Shown: positions 1 to 8,850 of the stretch, piece by piece | Layout: each line of letters starts with the position of its first letter | Numbering within the stretch: the first letter of the stretch is position 1 | Assembly (NCBI RefSeq): GCF_003130795.1 | Contig: NZ_CP029354.1 | Span: 434,001 to 498,000 of the forward strand | DNA length: 64,000 nucleotides | From: Azospirillum thermophilum | GTDB lineage: Bacteria > Pseudomonadota > Alphaproteobacteria > Azospirillales > Azospirillaceae | Direction: 5' to 3' | The notes under the pieces: generated by a model | What the model was told of the DNA's origin: nothing | Databases searched by the model: none | Seen by the model: the letters and a program-made list of their open reading frames with translations, nothing else | Position numbers and translations under genes: made by a program

Positions 1-1
1 G

Positions 2-637
2 CCGCTGCTGCTGGCCTTCCGGCTGCCGCTGCGCACCTATCTGCCCGCACTCAGTTTCCCGAACGCCGGAAACCTTGGGCTGCCGCTCTGCCTGTTCGCT
101 TTCGGGGAGACCGGCCTCGGCCTCGGCGTGCTGTTCTTCGCGGTGTTTTCGGTCGCACAGTTCGCCATCGGCCCGGTCGCCGCGTCCGGACAGCTCGACC
201 TGGGGCGGCTGCTCCGCACGCCGGTGATCTACGCCGTCGCCCTGTCGCTGCTGGTGATGCTGGCCGGCGTGCAGCCGCCGCAGTGGGTGGCGAACACCGC
301 GACCCTGCTCGGCAACTGCGCGGTTCCGATCATGCTGCTGTCCCTCGGAGTCGCCCTGTCCAACCTGCGCATGAACAGCCTGATGCGGGCGGGGGCGCTG
401 TCGGCCCTGCGGCTGGTGCTGGGGTTGGGCGTCGGCCTGGCGGTGGCCCACCTGATGCAGTTGACCGGGACGATGCGGGGGGTCGTCGTCCTGCAGAGCT
501 CCATGCCGGTGGCGGTGTTCAATTATCTCTGGGCCCTGCGCTACAACAACGCGCCCGAAGAGGTCGCCGGAATGGTTCTGGGATCGACCGCCCTGGCGTT
601 CCTCGCGCTGCCGGCGCTGCTGCTGGGCGTCATGTGA
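2..637 (+). CDS. AEC-family (auxin efflux carrier type) permease, C-terminal part
   Basis: The window opens inside this gene: the frame is open from base 2 to a TGA at 635-637, leaving about 211 C-terminal residues. The stretch FPNAGNLGLPL near the start is the Asn-x-Gly-Asn motif typical of the second half of AEC/BASS-fold carriers, and the remainder is a run of hydrophobic helices. AEC proteins are inner-membrane secondary carriers for organic acids or similar anions; the substrate cannot be told from this fragment. The next gene starts about 270 bases downstream behind its own operator-rich region, so this is probably a separate unit. The N-terminal half lies outside the window. Confidence 0.85.
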   Translation, partial: PLLLAFRLPLRTYLPALSFPNAGNLGLPLCLFAFGETGLGLGVLFFAVFSVAQFAIGPVAASGQLDLGRLLRTPVIYAVALSLLVMLAGVQPPQWVANTATLLGNCAVPIMLLSLGVALSNLRMNSLMRAGALSALRLVLGLGVGLAVAHLMQLTGTMRGVVVLQSSMPVAVFNYLWALRYNNAPEEVAGMVLGSTALAFLALPALLLGVM

Positions 638-792
638 GCACGGCGGGGGCGCATATCGAGCAGACCTCCTCGAAGGCGCCACCCGCCGAACGGCCGATCC
701 CGACGAGCGCCGTGTCTCCGACACGCCGGCCATAGCGGCAAGATGCGCTGCTGGCCACTGCCACTCGCCAACAACACGCCATTTTATTCCAA

Positions 793-829
793 TACTAGCG
801 CTAACATTGCAATTTTGTTAGCGCAATTG
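793..829. promoter_or_regulatory. Pair of LacI-type operator-like palindromes
   Basis: GCGCTAACA at 798-806 and TGTTAGCGC at 816-824 form a perfect 9-base inverted repeat with a 9-base spacer. Each arm also lies inside a partial copy of the 14-base palindrome TGTTAGCGCTAACA: 793-806 matches 12 of 14 positions and 816-829 matches 9 of 14. Palindromes with a central CG of this kind are typical of LacI-family regulators. The site lies upstream of the GntR-led sugar-acid operon, in a locally AT-richer promoter stretch. No LacI gene is present in the window. Confidence 0.45.
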
Positions 830-871
830 GCGTTCTCCTCGTCCCGCCGCACTGATATGTTAGATATCTAC

Positions 872-888
872 GGTCCAGTTGTTGGACC
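872..888. promoter_or_regulatory. Palindrome just upstream of the GntR start, possible self-operator
   Basis: GGTCC at 872-876 and GGACC at 884-888 form a short inverted repeat directly upstream of the regulator start at 906. GntR/FadR-type proteins commonly bind short palindromes containing TGGT and ACCA half-sites at their own promoters, so autoregulation is a reasonable inference. The arms are only five bases long, so chance is a real alternative. Confidence 0.3.
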
Positions 889-905
889 AAACTGGTGACG
901 CCTCC

Positions 906-1616
906 ATGACCGGCATTTCGACCGTTAAGGCCATCTTCGAGGAGTTGCGCAAGGAGATCCCGGAGCGCTACCGCCCCGGCGACATGCTCCCCAACGAGCG
1001 GTTGCTGGCCGAGCGCTTCAGCGTCAGTCGCAACACGATCCGGGAAGTCATCATCTTCCTCGAAGCTTACGGCTTGGTGGAGAAGACCAAGCGTGGGTCT
1101 CGGGTCAGCAAGCCGGACATCGAGGCGATGTTCCGGGTCATAGACCAGTGCTTTGACCGCAGCATCAAGACATGCCGCGAGGTTCTTCAGTTCCGGCGCA
1201 TCATCGAGACCGGCATCATGCACGATGTCGTCGACCTGATCACGGATGCCGAAGTCGACAACCTGGAGCGGCTGGCCGACGATCTGGAGCGCCAGTTGAC
1301 CGTGCGTGAGGCCGCCGAAGCCGACTTCCGCTTCCACGCCGCGATCGTCGCCGCGTCGCGCAACACCATGTTGCAGAAGATGTATCAGGCGATGTCCCAG
1401 GCGATGATCTACTACCTGGAAATCGGCAAGAGCAACGTGACCATCGCGCCGGCGACGGTGAACTACCATCGCGAAATCGTCGCGGCTCTGCGCGAGCGCT
1501 CCCATTCCCGGGCCCTCGCCGCGAGCAACGCGCACTATGGCTTCAGCGAGAGCGTGTTCAATCAGGAAACCTATCCTATGCACGCGACCGCCACCGACAG
1601 CAAAGGACATCGATAA
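906..1616 (+). CDS. GntR-family (FadR/FCD) transcriptional regulator of the hexonate operon
   Basis: This is a 236-residue DNA-binding regulator. Residues 1-70 hold a winged helix-turn-helix (NERLLAERFSVSRNTIREVI, then a wing with KTKRGSRVSKPD). The rest is an all-helical FCD effector domain with the usual metal/ligand histidine and acidic positions (RFHAAI). I chose the ATG at 906; an in-frame TTG at 879 would add nine poorly conserved residues. Its stop overlaps the ATG of the dehydrogenase gene by one base (TAATG), so it is the first gene of the operon. By position it should control the dehydrogenase, TRAP and uxa genes, probably by sensing a sugar acid; E. coli LgoR is a comparable regulator. 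Confidence 0.85.
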   Translation: MTGISTVKAIFEELRKEIPERYRPGDMLPNERLLAERFSVSRNTIREVIIFLEAYGLVEKTKRGSRVSKPDIEAMFRVIDQCFDRSIKTCREVLQFRRIIETGIMHDVVDLITDAEVDNLERLADDLERQLTVREAAEADFRFHAAIVAASRNTMLQKMYQAMSQAMIYYLEIGKSNVTIAPATVNYHREIVAALRERSHSRALAASNAHYGFSESVFNQETYPMHATATDSKGHR

Positions 1617-2632
1617 TGAAAGCCTTGATGATTGAAGGCGTGAACGCGTGCGCACTGCATGACGTGGAGGAGCCGTCGCTCCGGCCGGGCGAGGTTCTTC
1701 TGTCCGTACGTCATGTCGCCCTGTGCGGCAGCGACCTCAGCACCTTCAAAGGGCTCAACCCGCTGGTCGCGCTGCCGCGGATTCCCGGCCACGAGATCGG
1801 CGGCGAGATCGCCGCGGTCGGCGAAGGCGTGCCGGCGGACTATGCCGTCGGCCGTCGCGCCATCGTCATCCCCTATACGAGCTGCGGCGTCTGCCCCTCC
1901 TGCCGCAAGGGCCGGGTCAATGCCTGCCGCAGCAACCGCACGCTCGGCGTGCAGCAGAACGGTGGGCTGGCGGAGCGGATCGCCCTTCCCTATGGCAAGC
2001 TGATCCTCAACGACACCCTCGCCCCGCGCCATCTCGCCCTCGTCGAACCGCTGTCGGTCGGCTTCCACGCCGTGGCCCGCGGCCGGGTCGAGGCCGGCGA
2101 CAAGGTGCTGGTGCTGGGGTGCGGCATGATCGGCATGGGGGCGATCGCCGGTGCCGTGCATCGTGGTGCCGAGGTGATCGCCGTCGATGTCGGGGCCGCC
2201 AAGATCGAGTTGGCGCGCCGCTATGGCGCCTCCCACATCATCGACGCCGCGAAGGAGGACGTCGCCAAGCGGGTCGAGGAGCTGACCGGCGGTGACGGCG
2301 TCGACGTGGTCATCGAGGCGGTCGGGCTTCCGGCCACCTTCACGCAGGCCATCGACCTCGTCGCATTCGCCGGGCGCGTCGTCTACATCGGCTACGCGAA
2401 GGAGCCCGTGAGCTACAAGACGCAGTTCTTCAACCTCAAGGAACTTGACATCATGGGGTCGCGGAACGCGACCGCCGAGGACTTCCGGAACGTCATCCGT
2501 TATTTGGAGTCGCTCGAACGGAAGCCTGACGACCTGATCTCCAAGGTGTTCGCGTTCGATGACGCGGACAAGGCGCTGCCCTACTGGGCGGCCGAACGCG
2601 ACACCACGCTCAAGGTGATGATCGAGCGGTAA
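1616..2632 (+). CDS. Zinc-dependent sugar-acid dehydrogenase, L-galactonate 5-dehydrogenase-like
   Basis: A 338-residue medium-chain zinc alcohol dehydrogenase. Visible are the catalytic zinc ligands C37 (CGSD), the H59-E60 pair (PGHE) and E145, four structural-zinc cysteines at 90, 93, 96 and 104, and a Rossmann motif GCGMIGMG near 169-176. The late segment MGSRNATAEDF closely resembles the matching segment of E. coli LgoD, which oxidises L-galactonate to D-tagaturonate with NAD. That product is the substrate of the UxaB-like enzyme encoded downstream, so the context supports an L-galactonate or L-gulonate type substrate. The exact substrate remains an inference; galactitol, idonate or threonine dehydrogenase relatives share the fold. 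Confidence 0.75.
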   Translation: MKALMIEGVNACALHDVEEPSLRPGEVLLSVRHVALCGSDLSTFKGLNPLVALPRIPGHEIGGEIAAVGEGVPADYAVGRRAIVIPYTSCGVCPSCRKGRVNACRSNRTLGVQQNGGLAERIALPYGKLILNDTLAPRHLALVEPLSVGFHAVARGRVEAGDKVLVLGCGMIGMGAIAGAVHRGAEVIAVDVGAAKIELARRYGASHIIDAAKEDVAKRVEELTGGDGVDVVIEAVGLPATFTQAIDLVAFAGRVVYIGYAKEPVSYKTQFFNLKELDIMGSRNATAEDFRNVIRYLESLERKPDDLISKVFAFDDADKALPYWAAERDTTLKVMIER

Positions 2633-2774
2633 CCCCGCGTCATCCCCACCCGGCCAGAGAGACCCCGATCCTCAACCGGAGGCGTGCCGTCCAGTGGACG
2701 GCCGCGCCCCGAATCCCTGTCGGCAAGACAGTGCCGGCAACCTGCTCATTGACGTGCCCAACCCGGAGACAATC

Positions 2775-3749
2775 ATGAAACGCTTGTTGATGTCCGCGCT
2801 GGCGGCGTGCGCCATGACCATCGGTGCCGCCACCGGTGCGGTGGCCAAGACCGAAATCATGGTCGCGTACGAGAACAATCCGGGCGAGCCGCTCGACCGG
2901 GTGATGCATTACTGGGCCGACCTCCTTCAGGAGCGGAGCAAGGGCGAGGTCACCTTCAAGCTGTTCCCCAGCTCGCAGCTCGGCGCCAAGAAGGACGTGA
3001 CCGAGCAGGCGATGATGGGCATGAATGTCATCACCCTGTCCGACGTCGGCTTCCTGCAGGACTATGATCCTGATATCGGCATCCTGTTCGGACCGTACCT
3101 GACCGACGATCCGCAGAAGCTCTTCAAGATCTACGAGAGCGACTGGTTCAAGCAGAAGGACGAGGTCTTGAGGAAGAAGGGCGTGCACATCGTCATGTCC
3201 AACTACCTCTACGGCGTGCGTCACATCCTTGCCAAGAAGCCGATCAACACGCCCGCCGACCTGAAGGGCATGAAGATCCGCGTTCCGAACAACGTGATGC
3301 AGATCAAGACCATCGAGGCGATGGGCGCCACCGCGACGCCGATGCCGCTCGGCGACGTCTATCCTGCGCTGACCACCGGCCTCATCGACGGCGTCGAGAA
3401 CCCGATCTCCGTGCTGTACGGCGCCAAGCTGCACGAGCAGGCCAAGTATCTGAGCCTGGTGGGTTACCTGACCAACACCTCGGTGTGGATCGGCGGCGAG
3501 GCCTACTTCAAGACGCTGCCGCCGGACGTGGTGAAGCTGGTTCATGAGACCGGCTACCAGGCCGGCCTGTACAGCCAGAAGGTCGCGGCCGAGCAGGACG
3601 CCGAGTTCATCGAGAAGATGAAGGCCGCCGGCGTCACCGTGATCCAGCCGGACGTCGCCGCCTTCCGCGAAGCGACCAAGCCTGTCTACAAGCAGTTCCC
3701 GAAGTGGTCTCCTAACCTTTACGAGACGATTCAGAAAGAGCTCAAGTAA
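2775..3749 (+). CDS. dctP: TRAP transporter solute-binding protein, DctP family
   Basis: A 324-residue periplasmic binding protein. It starts at 2775 behind GGAG with a clear signal peptide (MKRLLMSALAACAM, probable cleavage after AVA at residue 24). DctP hallmarks are visible: ELFxSSQLG-like FPSSQLGAKKD near residue 73, and the ligand-carboxylate region with MKIRVPNN near 170 followed by MGATATPMP. An upstream in-frame extension back to 2694 would place the signal peptide internally and is rejected. With the DctQ and DctM proteins encoded next it forms a sodium-driven uptake system. The surrounding catabolic genes suggest a hexonate or hexuronate ligand. Confidence 0.92.
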   Translation: MKRLLMSALAACAMTIGAATGAVAKTEIMVAYENNPGEPLDRVMHYWADLLQERSKGEVTFKLFPSSQLGAKKDVTEQAMMGMNVITLSDVGFLQDYDPDIGILFGPYLTDDPQKLFKIYESDWFKQKDEVLRKKGVHIVMSNYLYGVRHILAKKPINTPADLKGMKIRVPNNVMQIKTIEAMGATATPMPLGDVYPALTTGLIDGVENPISVLYGAKLHEQAKYLSLVGYLTNTSVWIGGEAYFKTLPPDVVKLVHETGYQAGLYSQKVAAEQDAEFIEKMKAAGVTVIQPDVAAFREATKPVYKQFPKWSPNLYETIQKELK

Positions 3750-3805
3750 AGGCGAGCGGGCGCAGGCGACGAATCGAAGTCGCCTGCGCCTGGGAGGACA
3801 ACGTC

Positions 3806-4360
3806 ATGAACATCATTCGACGCCTGCCATCGATCGTCGCAGGAAGCGCACTGGCCATTCTGGTCGTGATGACGATCGCGGCCGTGATCGCGCGTTACGT
3901 CTTCGATGCCCCGCTGCACTGGGGCGAGGAGATATCCGGCCTTCTGATGATCTGGATCATCATGATCGGCGCCATCGTCGCCGAGCGGGACGGACAGCAT
4001 CTGACCATTCCCCTCCTGACCGATCTGCTGCCTGCGCGTCTGAGGGCCGCGGTCGATCTGGCGGTGTCGGCGCTGTCCATCGCGGTGCTCGGCTATGCCG
4101 GCTACCTCGGGTACCGGCTCGCCGAGAGCGCCCAGTACAAGCTGACCGAGATCCTCCAGATCTCCTGGTTCTGGATCGATGTGGCGGTGCCGGTCGGGAC
4201 TGCCGGGGTCATCATCTACCTTCTGCACCGGTGCTTCACCAACCTCATGGTGATCGTCAGGGGGCCGCTTGAGGAGGCCGCGACCGGCCGGGACCAGCAT
4301 CCGGCCGCCCGTTCCCTCCAGGCCAATCCGCAATTCGGCTCGAACGGAGACGCGCTATGA
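3806..4360 (+). CDS. dctQ: TRAP transporter small membrane subunit, DctQ family
   Basis: A 184-residue protein with four hydrophobic segments and the DctQ-type pattern W-x-E-E (HWGEEISGLLMIWI) in the second helix region. A good ribosome site (GGGAGGAC) precedes the ATG at 3806. Its stop overlaps the dctM start by four bases (ATGA), so the two membrane subunits are translationally coupled. The C-terminal tail of about 40 residues is hydrophilic, as in other members. It bridges the periplasmic binding protein and the large permease. Confidence 0.9.
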   Translation: MNIIRRLPSIVAGSALAILVVMTIAAVIARYVFDAPLHWGEEISGLLMIWIIMIGAIVAERDGQHLTIPLLTDLLPARLRAAVDLAVSALSIAVLGYAGYLGYRLAESAQYKLTEILQISWFWIDVAVPVGTAGVIIYLLHRCFTNLMVIVRGPLEEAATGRDQHPAARSLQANPQFGSNGDAL

Positions 4361-5631
4361 GCTGGCCCGTCATCATCCTCATCATGCTGTGCCTGTTCGC
4401 GCTGAACATGCGGCTCTACGTGGCCATCCTGGCCTCGGTCCTGGTCTACTTCGTGTTCTTCAGCCGGGTTCCGGACCAGATCGCCGTGCAGCGGCTGATC
4501 GGCGCGTCGCAGAACCTGTCGCTGCTGGCCATTCCCTTCTTCATCCTGCTCGGCACGCTGATGGACCACACCGGCGTGGCCAAGCGCCTGCTGCGGGTCG
4601 CCGATCTGGTGGTCGGCAAGTTCACCGGCGGCATGGCGCTGACCAACATCATGCTGAGCACGATGCTGGGCGGCGTCAGCGCGTCCAACCTCGCGGACAG
4701 CGCCATGCTCACCCGCATGATGGTCCCGGAGATGGAGCGCAAGGGCTACAACCGGGCCTTCGCCGCGGCCGTCACGGCCTCCGGCGCGCTCGTCACGCCG
4801 ATCATTCCGCCGGGCATCGCGCTGATCATCTACGGCCTGGTGGCGGACGTCTCCATCGGCGCCATGTTCATGGCCGGCATCCTGCCGGGCCTGCTGATGG
4901 CGGCACTGCTGATGGTCGCCGCCTACATCGTGTCCAAGCGCCGCGGCTATCCGCCGTCGCGCAGCTCCTGGCCGACCGCGTCGGAGACGGGAAGCGCGCT
5001 GCTCGGCGCGTGGCCGGTGCTCGTGCTCCTCGTCGCCATCATCGGCGGCATCCGCGCCAACGTCTTCACGCCGACCGAGGCCGGTGCGGTGGCCGTCGCG
5101 CTCGTCCTGCTGATCGGCTTCGTGGTCTACCGCGAGATGCGGGTGTCGCATGTCGTCGACGCGCTGGTGGAGACCTTCAAGTCCACCTCGTCGGTCATGC
5201 TGGTCATCATGGCCTGCTCGGCGCTGGCCTGGATCCTGTCGCTGGAGCAGGCGGCGCAGCAGCTCGCCGTCTATATCACCGCCTTCACCGACGACAAGTA
5301 CGTCTTCCTGCTGGTGCTGAACCTCGTTCTGCTGATGCTCGGCATGCTGATCGAGGGCAACGCCATCCTGATCGTGATGGTGCCGCTGCTCATGCCGACG
5401 GTGCATCAGCTCGGCATCGACCCGGTCCATTTCGGCATCGTCATCATCGTCAACCTGGCGCTCGGCTGCCTGACCCCGCCGGTCGGCACCGTGATGCTGC
5501 TCGTCTGCAATCTGGCCAAGGTGAAGATCTCGGACTTCATCAGCGAGTCGGGGCTCCTGTTCCTGACCCTGTTCATCTCCCTGCTGATCGTCACCTTCGT
5601 GCCCGAACTGTCGCTGCTGCTCGCCCGGTAA
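4357..5631 (+). CDS. dctM: TRAP transporter large permease, DctM family
   Basis: A 424-residue polytopic membrane protein with about twelve hydrophobic segments, the usual DctM length. Family landmarks are AIPFFILLGTLMDHTGVAKR near residue 52, the first re-entrant motif SASNLADSAM near 108-117, TASGALVTPIIPPGIALI near 141-158 and the repeat LGCLTPPVGT near 367-376. It carries out sodium-coupled uptake of the ligand handed over by the DctP protein. The gene lies between the substrate-binding genes and uxaA, 60 bases upstream of the latter. Confidence 0.93.
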   Translation: MSWPVIILIMLCLFALNMRLYVAILASVLVYFVFFSRVPDQIAVQRLIGASQNLSLLAIPFFILLGTLMDHTGVAKRLLRVADLVVGKFTGGMALTNIMLSTMLGGVSASNLADSAMLTRMMVPEMERKGYNRAFAAAVTASGALVTPIIPPGIALIIYGLVADVSIGAMFMAGILPGLLMAALLMVAAYIVSKRRGYPPSRSSWPTASETGSALLGAWPVLVLLVAIIGGIRANVFTPTEAGAVAVALVLLIGFVVYREMRVSHVVDALVETFKSTSSVMLVIMACSALAWILSLEQAAQQLAVYITAFTDDKYVFLLVLNLVLLMLGMLIEGNAILIVMVPLLMPTVHQLGIDPVHFGIVIIVNLALGCLTPPVGTVMLLVCNLAKVKISDFISESGLLFLTLFISLLIVTFVPELSLLLAR

Positions 5632-5691
5632 TCCCCCGGCGGCGTGCCCGCCGCCTCACCGAAGATCCCGAGACCTCGAAGATCCTGAGAC

Positions 5692-7182
5692 ATGGCCAAA
5701 TATCTGAAAATCCACTCGCAAGACACGGTGGCCGTCGCACTGGAGCCGCTGTCCGCCGGCACGGCGATCGAGGCGCTCGGCATCGTTCTGCTCGACGACG
5801 TGCCGCAGGGCCACAAGTTCGCCGTGACGGAGCATCGGCCGGGCGACCGGGTGGTCAAGTACGGCAGCGTGATCGGCATCGCCCGGGACGACATCCCCGC
5901 CGGCCGGCATGTCCACACGCACAACCTCAAGACCGCGCTGGGCGGCGTGCAGGACTACAGCTACGCCGGGCCGGTCCCGGCCGCCGCGGTGCCCGCCCGC
6001 CCGGAGGTGCCGACCATCGAGGCTTACGTCCGCGCCAATGGCGAGATCGGCGTGCGCAACGACCTGTGGATCATCCCGCTGGTCGGCTGCGTCAACGGGC
6101 TCGCCAAGAACGCCGCCCGGCGGTTCGAGAAATCGGGCCTGCTGCCGGACGGCGCGCGGGTCATGGTGCTGGAGCATCCCTACGGCTGCTCGCAGCTCGG
6201 CGACGATCTGGACAACACCCGCAACATCCTGCGCGACCTTGCGGTCCACCCGAATGCGGGCGGCGTCCTCGTCATGGGGCTGGGCTGCGAGAACAACACG
6301 CGCGAGCTGTTCCGCAAGGGGTTCGAGCATCCCGATCCCCGCCGCCTGCGCTACCTGACCACGCAGGAGGTCGAGGACGAGATGGAGGCGGCGCTGGCCG
6401 AGCTGACGGCACTGGCCGAGGTCATGCGTGGCGACCGGCGTCAGCCGGTCGGGGCCGACCGCCTGCGCATCGGCCTGAAGTGCGGCGGCTCGGACGGGTT
6501 CTCCGGCATCACGGCCAACCCGCTGCTGGGGGCCTTCTCGGACTGGCTGTGCGGGATCGGCGGGGCCACGGTGCTGACCGAGGTCCCGGAGATGTTCGGT
6601 GCCGAGCATCTGCTGATGGCGCGCGCCGAGAGCCGCGAGGTGTTCGACAGCGTCGTCACCCTCATCAACGACTTCAAGCAGTATTTCCTGGACCACGACC
6701 AGCCGGTCTACGAGAACCCCTCCCCCGGCAACAAGGCCGGCGGGATCAGCACGCTCGAGGAGAAATCGCTGGGCTGCACCCAGAAGGCCGGCCTGTCCCC
6801 CGTCCGGGACGTCATCCGCTATGCCGAGCGGATCCGCAAGCCGGGACTGACGTTGCTTGAGGCGCCGGGCAACGACGGCGTGGCGGTGACCGCCCTGGCC
6901 GCCGCCGGCTGCCACATCGTTCTGTTCACCACCGGGCGCGGCACGCCGCTGGGCGGCGTCGTTCCGACCATGAAGATCGCCACGAACAGCGACCTCGCCC
7001 GACGGAAGCGCCACTGGATCGACTTCGATGCCGGACCGATCGCCGCCGCCGCCGAAACGGTCGACAGCCTGCTGCCGTCCTTCGTCGACGCCGTGCTGGC
7101 GGTCGCCGGCGGACAGCAGGCGCGCAACGAGGAGAACGACGTCCATGACGTCGTGATCTTCAAGTCCGGCGTCACCCTGTAG
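5692..7182 (+). CDS. uxaA: Altronate dehydratase
   Basis: A 496-residue protein, the same length as E. coli UxaA (495). It has the N-terminal SAF domain (residues 1-95, IHSQDTVAVAL to HVHTHNLKT) and the C-terminal dehydratase domain. Strongly conserved blocks are VGCVNGLAKN, HPYGCSQLGDD, GLGCENN, CGGSDGFSGITANP, ENPSPGNKAGGISTLEEKSL, GRGTPLGG and the terminal FKSGVTL. The enzyme removes water from D-altronate to give 2-keto-3-deoxy-D-gluconate and needs Fe2+ or Mn2+. It acts directly after the UxaB reaction; the kinase and aldolase that finish the route are not in the window. Confidence 0.96.
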   Translation: MAKYLKIHSQDTVAVALEPLSAGTAIEALGIVLLDDVPQGHKFAVTEHRPGDRVVKYGSVIGIARDDIPAGRHVHTHNLKTALGGVQDYSYAGPVPAAAVPARPEVPTIEAYVRANGEIGVRNDLWIIPLVGCVNGLAKNAARRFEKSGLLPDGARVMVLEHPYGCSQLGDDLDNTRNILRDLAVHPNAGGVLVMGLGCENNTRELFRKGFEHPDPRRLRYLTTQEVEDEMEAALAELTALAEVMRGDRRQPVGADRLRIGLKCGGSDGFSGITANPLLGAFSDWLCGIGGATVLTEVPEMFGAEHLLMARAESREVFDSVVTLINDFKQYFLDHDQPVYENPSPGNKAGGISTLEEKSLGCTQKAGLSPVRDVIRYAERIRKPGLTLLEAPGNDGVAVTALAAAGCHIVLFTTGRGTPLGGVVPTMKIATNSDLARRKRHWIDFDAGPIAAAAETVDSLLPSFVDAVLAVAGGQQARNEENDVHDVVIFKSGVTL

Positions 7183-7234
7183 CGCCCCCGGGGCCCATCA
7201 CCATGCGCCCATCATCATGCCGAGGATGCCCATC

Positions 7235-8701
7235 ATGGAGAGACTGAACGCCGCCTTCCTCAAGGGGCGCCCCCGTCCGACGCCGCGGATCGTGCAGTTC
7301 GGCGAAGGCAACTTCCTGCGCGCCTTCTTCGACTGGAAGGTCGACCGCCTGAACGAGACCACGGGCAGCGACTGGGGAATCACCGTGGTCCGGCCGATCG
7401 CCGGCGGCTTCCCCCACAGCCTGGACGAACAGGACGGCGTCTACACCGTCCTCTCGCGTGGTGTTGCCGAAAACGGCGAGAAGATCTCGCAGCCGCGCCT
7501 GATCGCCTGTGTGCGCAACGAGGTTGCGGCGCACGGCGACTGGCCGGGCGTGCTTGCGCTGGCCCGCGACCCCAACATCGTGGTGGTGGTGTCCAACACG
7601 ACCGACGCCGGCATCGCCTATGTTCCGTCCGTCGGATATGCGGATGATCCGCCGGCCTCCTTCCCCGGCAAGATGACCCGCTTCCTGCACGAGCGCTGGA
7701 AGACCTTCGGCGGCGCGCCGGAGATGGGCCTGCAGATGCTGGCCTGCGAGCTGATCGACCACAACGGCGACGAGCTGAAGCGCATCGTCCTCCTGCATGC
7801 CCGGGATTGGGGACTGGAGCCCGAATTCGTGCGTTGGGTCGAAACCGCCAATGCGTTCTACAACACGCTGGTGGATCGCATCGTCCCGGGGTTCCCGCGC
7901 GCCGAGGCGGACGAGCTGCGCCGCGATCTGGGCTATGACGACACCTTCATGGCGGCGGCCGAGCTGTTCCATCTTTTCGTGATCGAGCGCAAGGACGGCA
8001 TGCCCGAGCTGCGCCTGCCGCTCGGCAAGCACGACGAGGGAACGATCGTCACCTCCGACGTCACGCCCTACAAGGCCCGCAAGGTCGCCATCCTGAACGG
8101 CGCCCACACGGGTCTTTGTGCGCTCGCCCTGCTGGCCGGCGTCGAGACGGTGGGCGAGGCGGTGAGCCATCCCGCCGGAGCGCGCTTCCTCGACCGGCTG
8201 CTGAACGAGGAGGTCATTCCCTTCCTCACCCTGCCCAAGCCGGACCTGGAGGAGTTCGCCTCCGCGGTGCTGCGCCGCTTCCGCAATCCCTACATCCGCC
8301 ACCTCTGGCACGACATCAGCCTGAACGGCCTCGTCAAGTACCAGACCCGCAACCTGGACCGCCTGCTGGCGTATCGCGAGCGGTTCGGCAAGCCGGCTCC
8401 CCTGATGACGCTGTCGCTGGCGTCCTGGCTCGCCTTCTATCTCGGCCGCTTCCAGGGCGCCGGCAAGCTCCCGCCGCGCGACGCCCCGGCGATCATCGAG
8501 CGCATCCGCGAGATCGGCGCGCTCGACGACGGCACGGCCAAGGGGCTCGACAGCATGGTCGGCGCCTATCTCGGCGAGGCGGCCTTCTGGGGGCGCAGCA
8601 TCGACGACCCGCAGCTCCGCGCCAAGGTGGCCGAGGACTATCTCTTCCTGACCGAACAGCCGTTTTCGTTCGAACGGCTTGCCGCGATCCTCGCCGCATA
8701 G
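7235..8701 (+). CDS. uxaB: Tagaturonate reductase (altronate oxidoreductase)
   Basis: A 488-residue member of the mannitol dehydrogenase family. The start RIVQFGEGNFLRAFFDWKVD and the block VVRPI...FPHSLDEQDGVYT match E. coli UxaB (483 residues) better than UxuB fructuronate reductase. Later landmarks are VVSNTTDAGI and KARKVAILNGAHTGL, holding the catalytic Lys-Asn-His region. I prefer the ATG at 7235, with AGG nine bases upstream, over the one at 7217. NADH-dependent reduction of D-tagaturonate yields D-altronate for UxaA. The leader repeats the string GCCCATCA three times, which is odd but has no clear role. Confidence 0.9.
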   Translation: MERLNAAFLKGRPRPTPRIVQFGEGNFLRAFFDWKVDRLNETTGSDWGITVVRPIAGGFPHSLDEQDGVYTVLSRGVAENGEKISQPRLIACVRNEVAAHGDWPGVLALARDPNIVVVVSNTTDAGIAYVPSVGYADDPPASFPGKMTRFLHERWKTFGGAPEMGLQMLACELIDHNGDELKRIVLLHARDWGLEPEFVRWVETANAFYNTLVDRIVPGFPRAEADELRRDLGYDDTFMAAAELFHLFVIERKDGMPELRLPLGKHDEGTIVTSDVTPYKARKVAILNGAHTGLCALALLAGVETVGEAVSHPAGARFLDRLLNEEVIPFLTLPKPDLEEFASAVLRRFRNPYIRHLWHDISLNGLVKYQTRNLDRLLAYRERFGKPAPLMTLSLASWLAFYLGRFQGAGKLPPRDAPAIIERIREIGALDDGTAKGLDSMVGAYLGEAAFWGRSIDDPQLRAKVAEDYLFLTEQPFSFERLAAILAA

Positions 8702-8850
8702 CGACCGGACCGGTGAATGAGGGAGGCGGGCGGGACACCGTGCGCCTCCCGAGGCCATCCGATCTCCAGGGTCATTTTCTTCAATACCGCCCCTGGCCCG
8801 TTCCGCGACAGTCCGCCGGCTTGATCCACCGTGAGGAATGGGAGCCGGAC

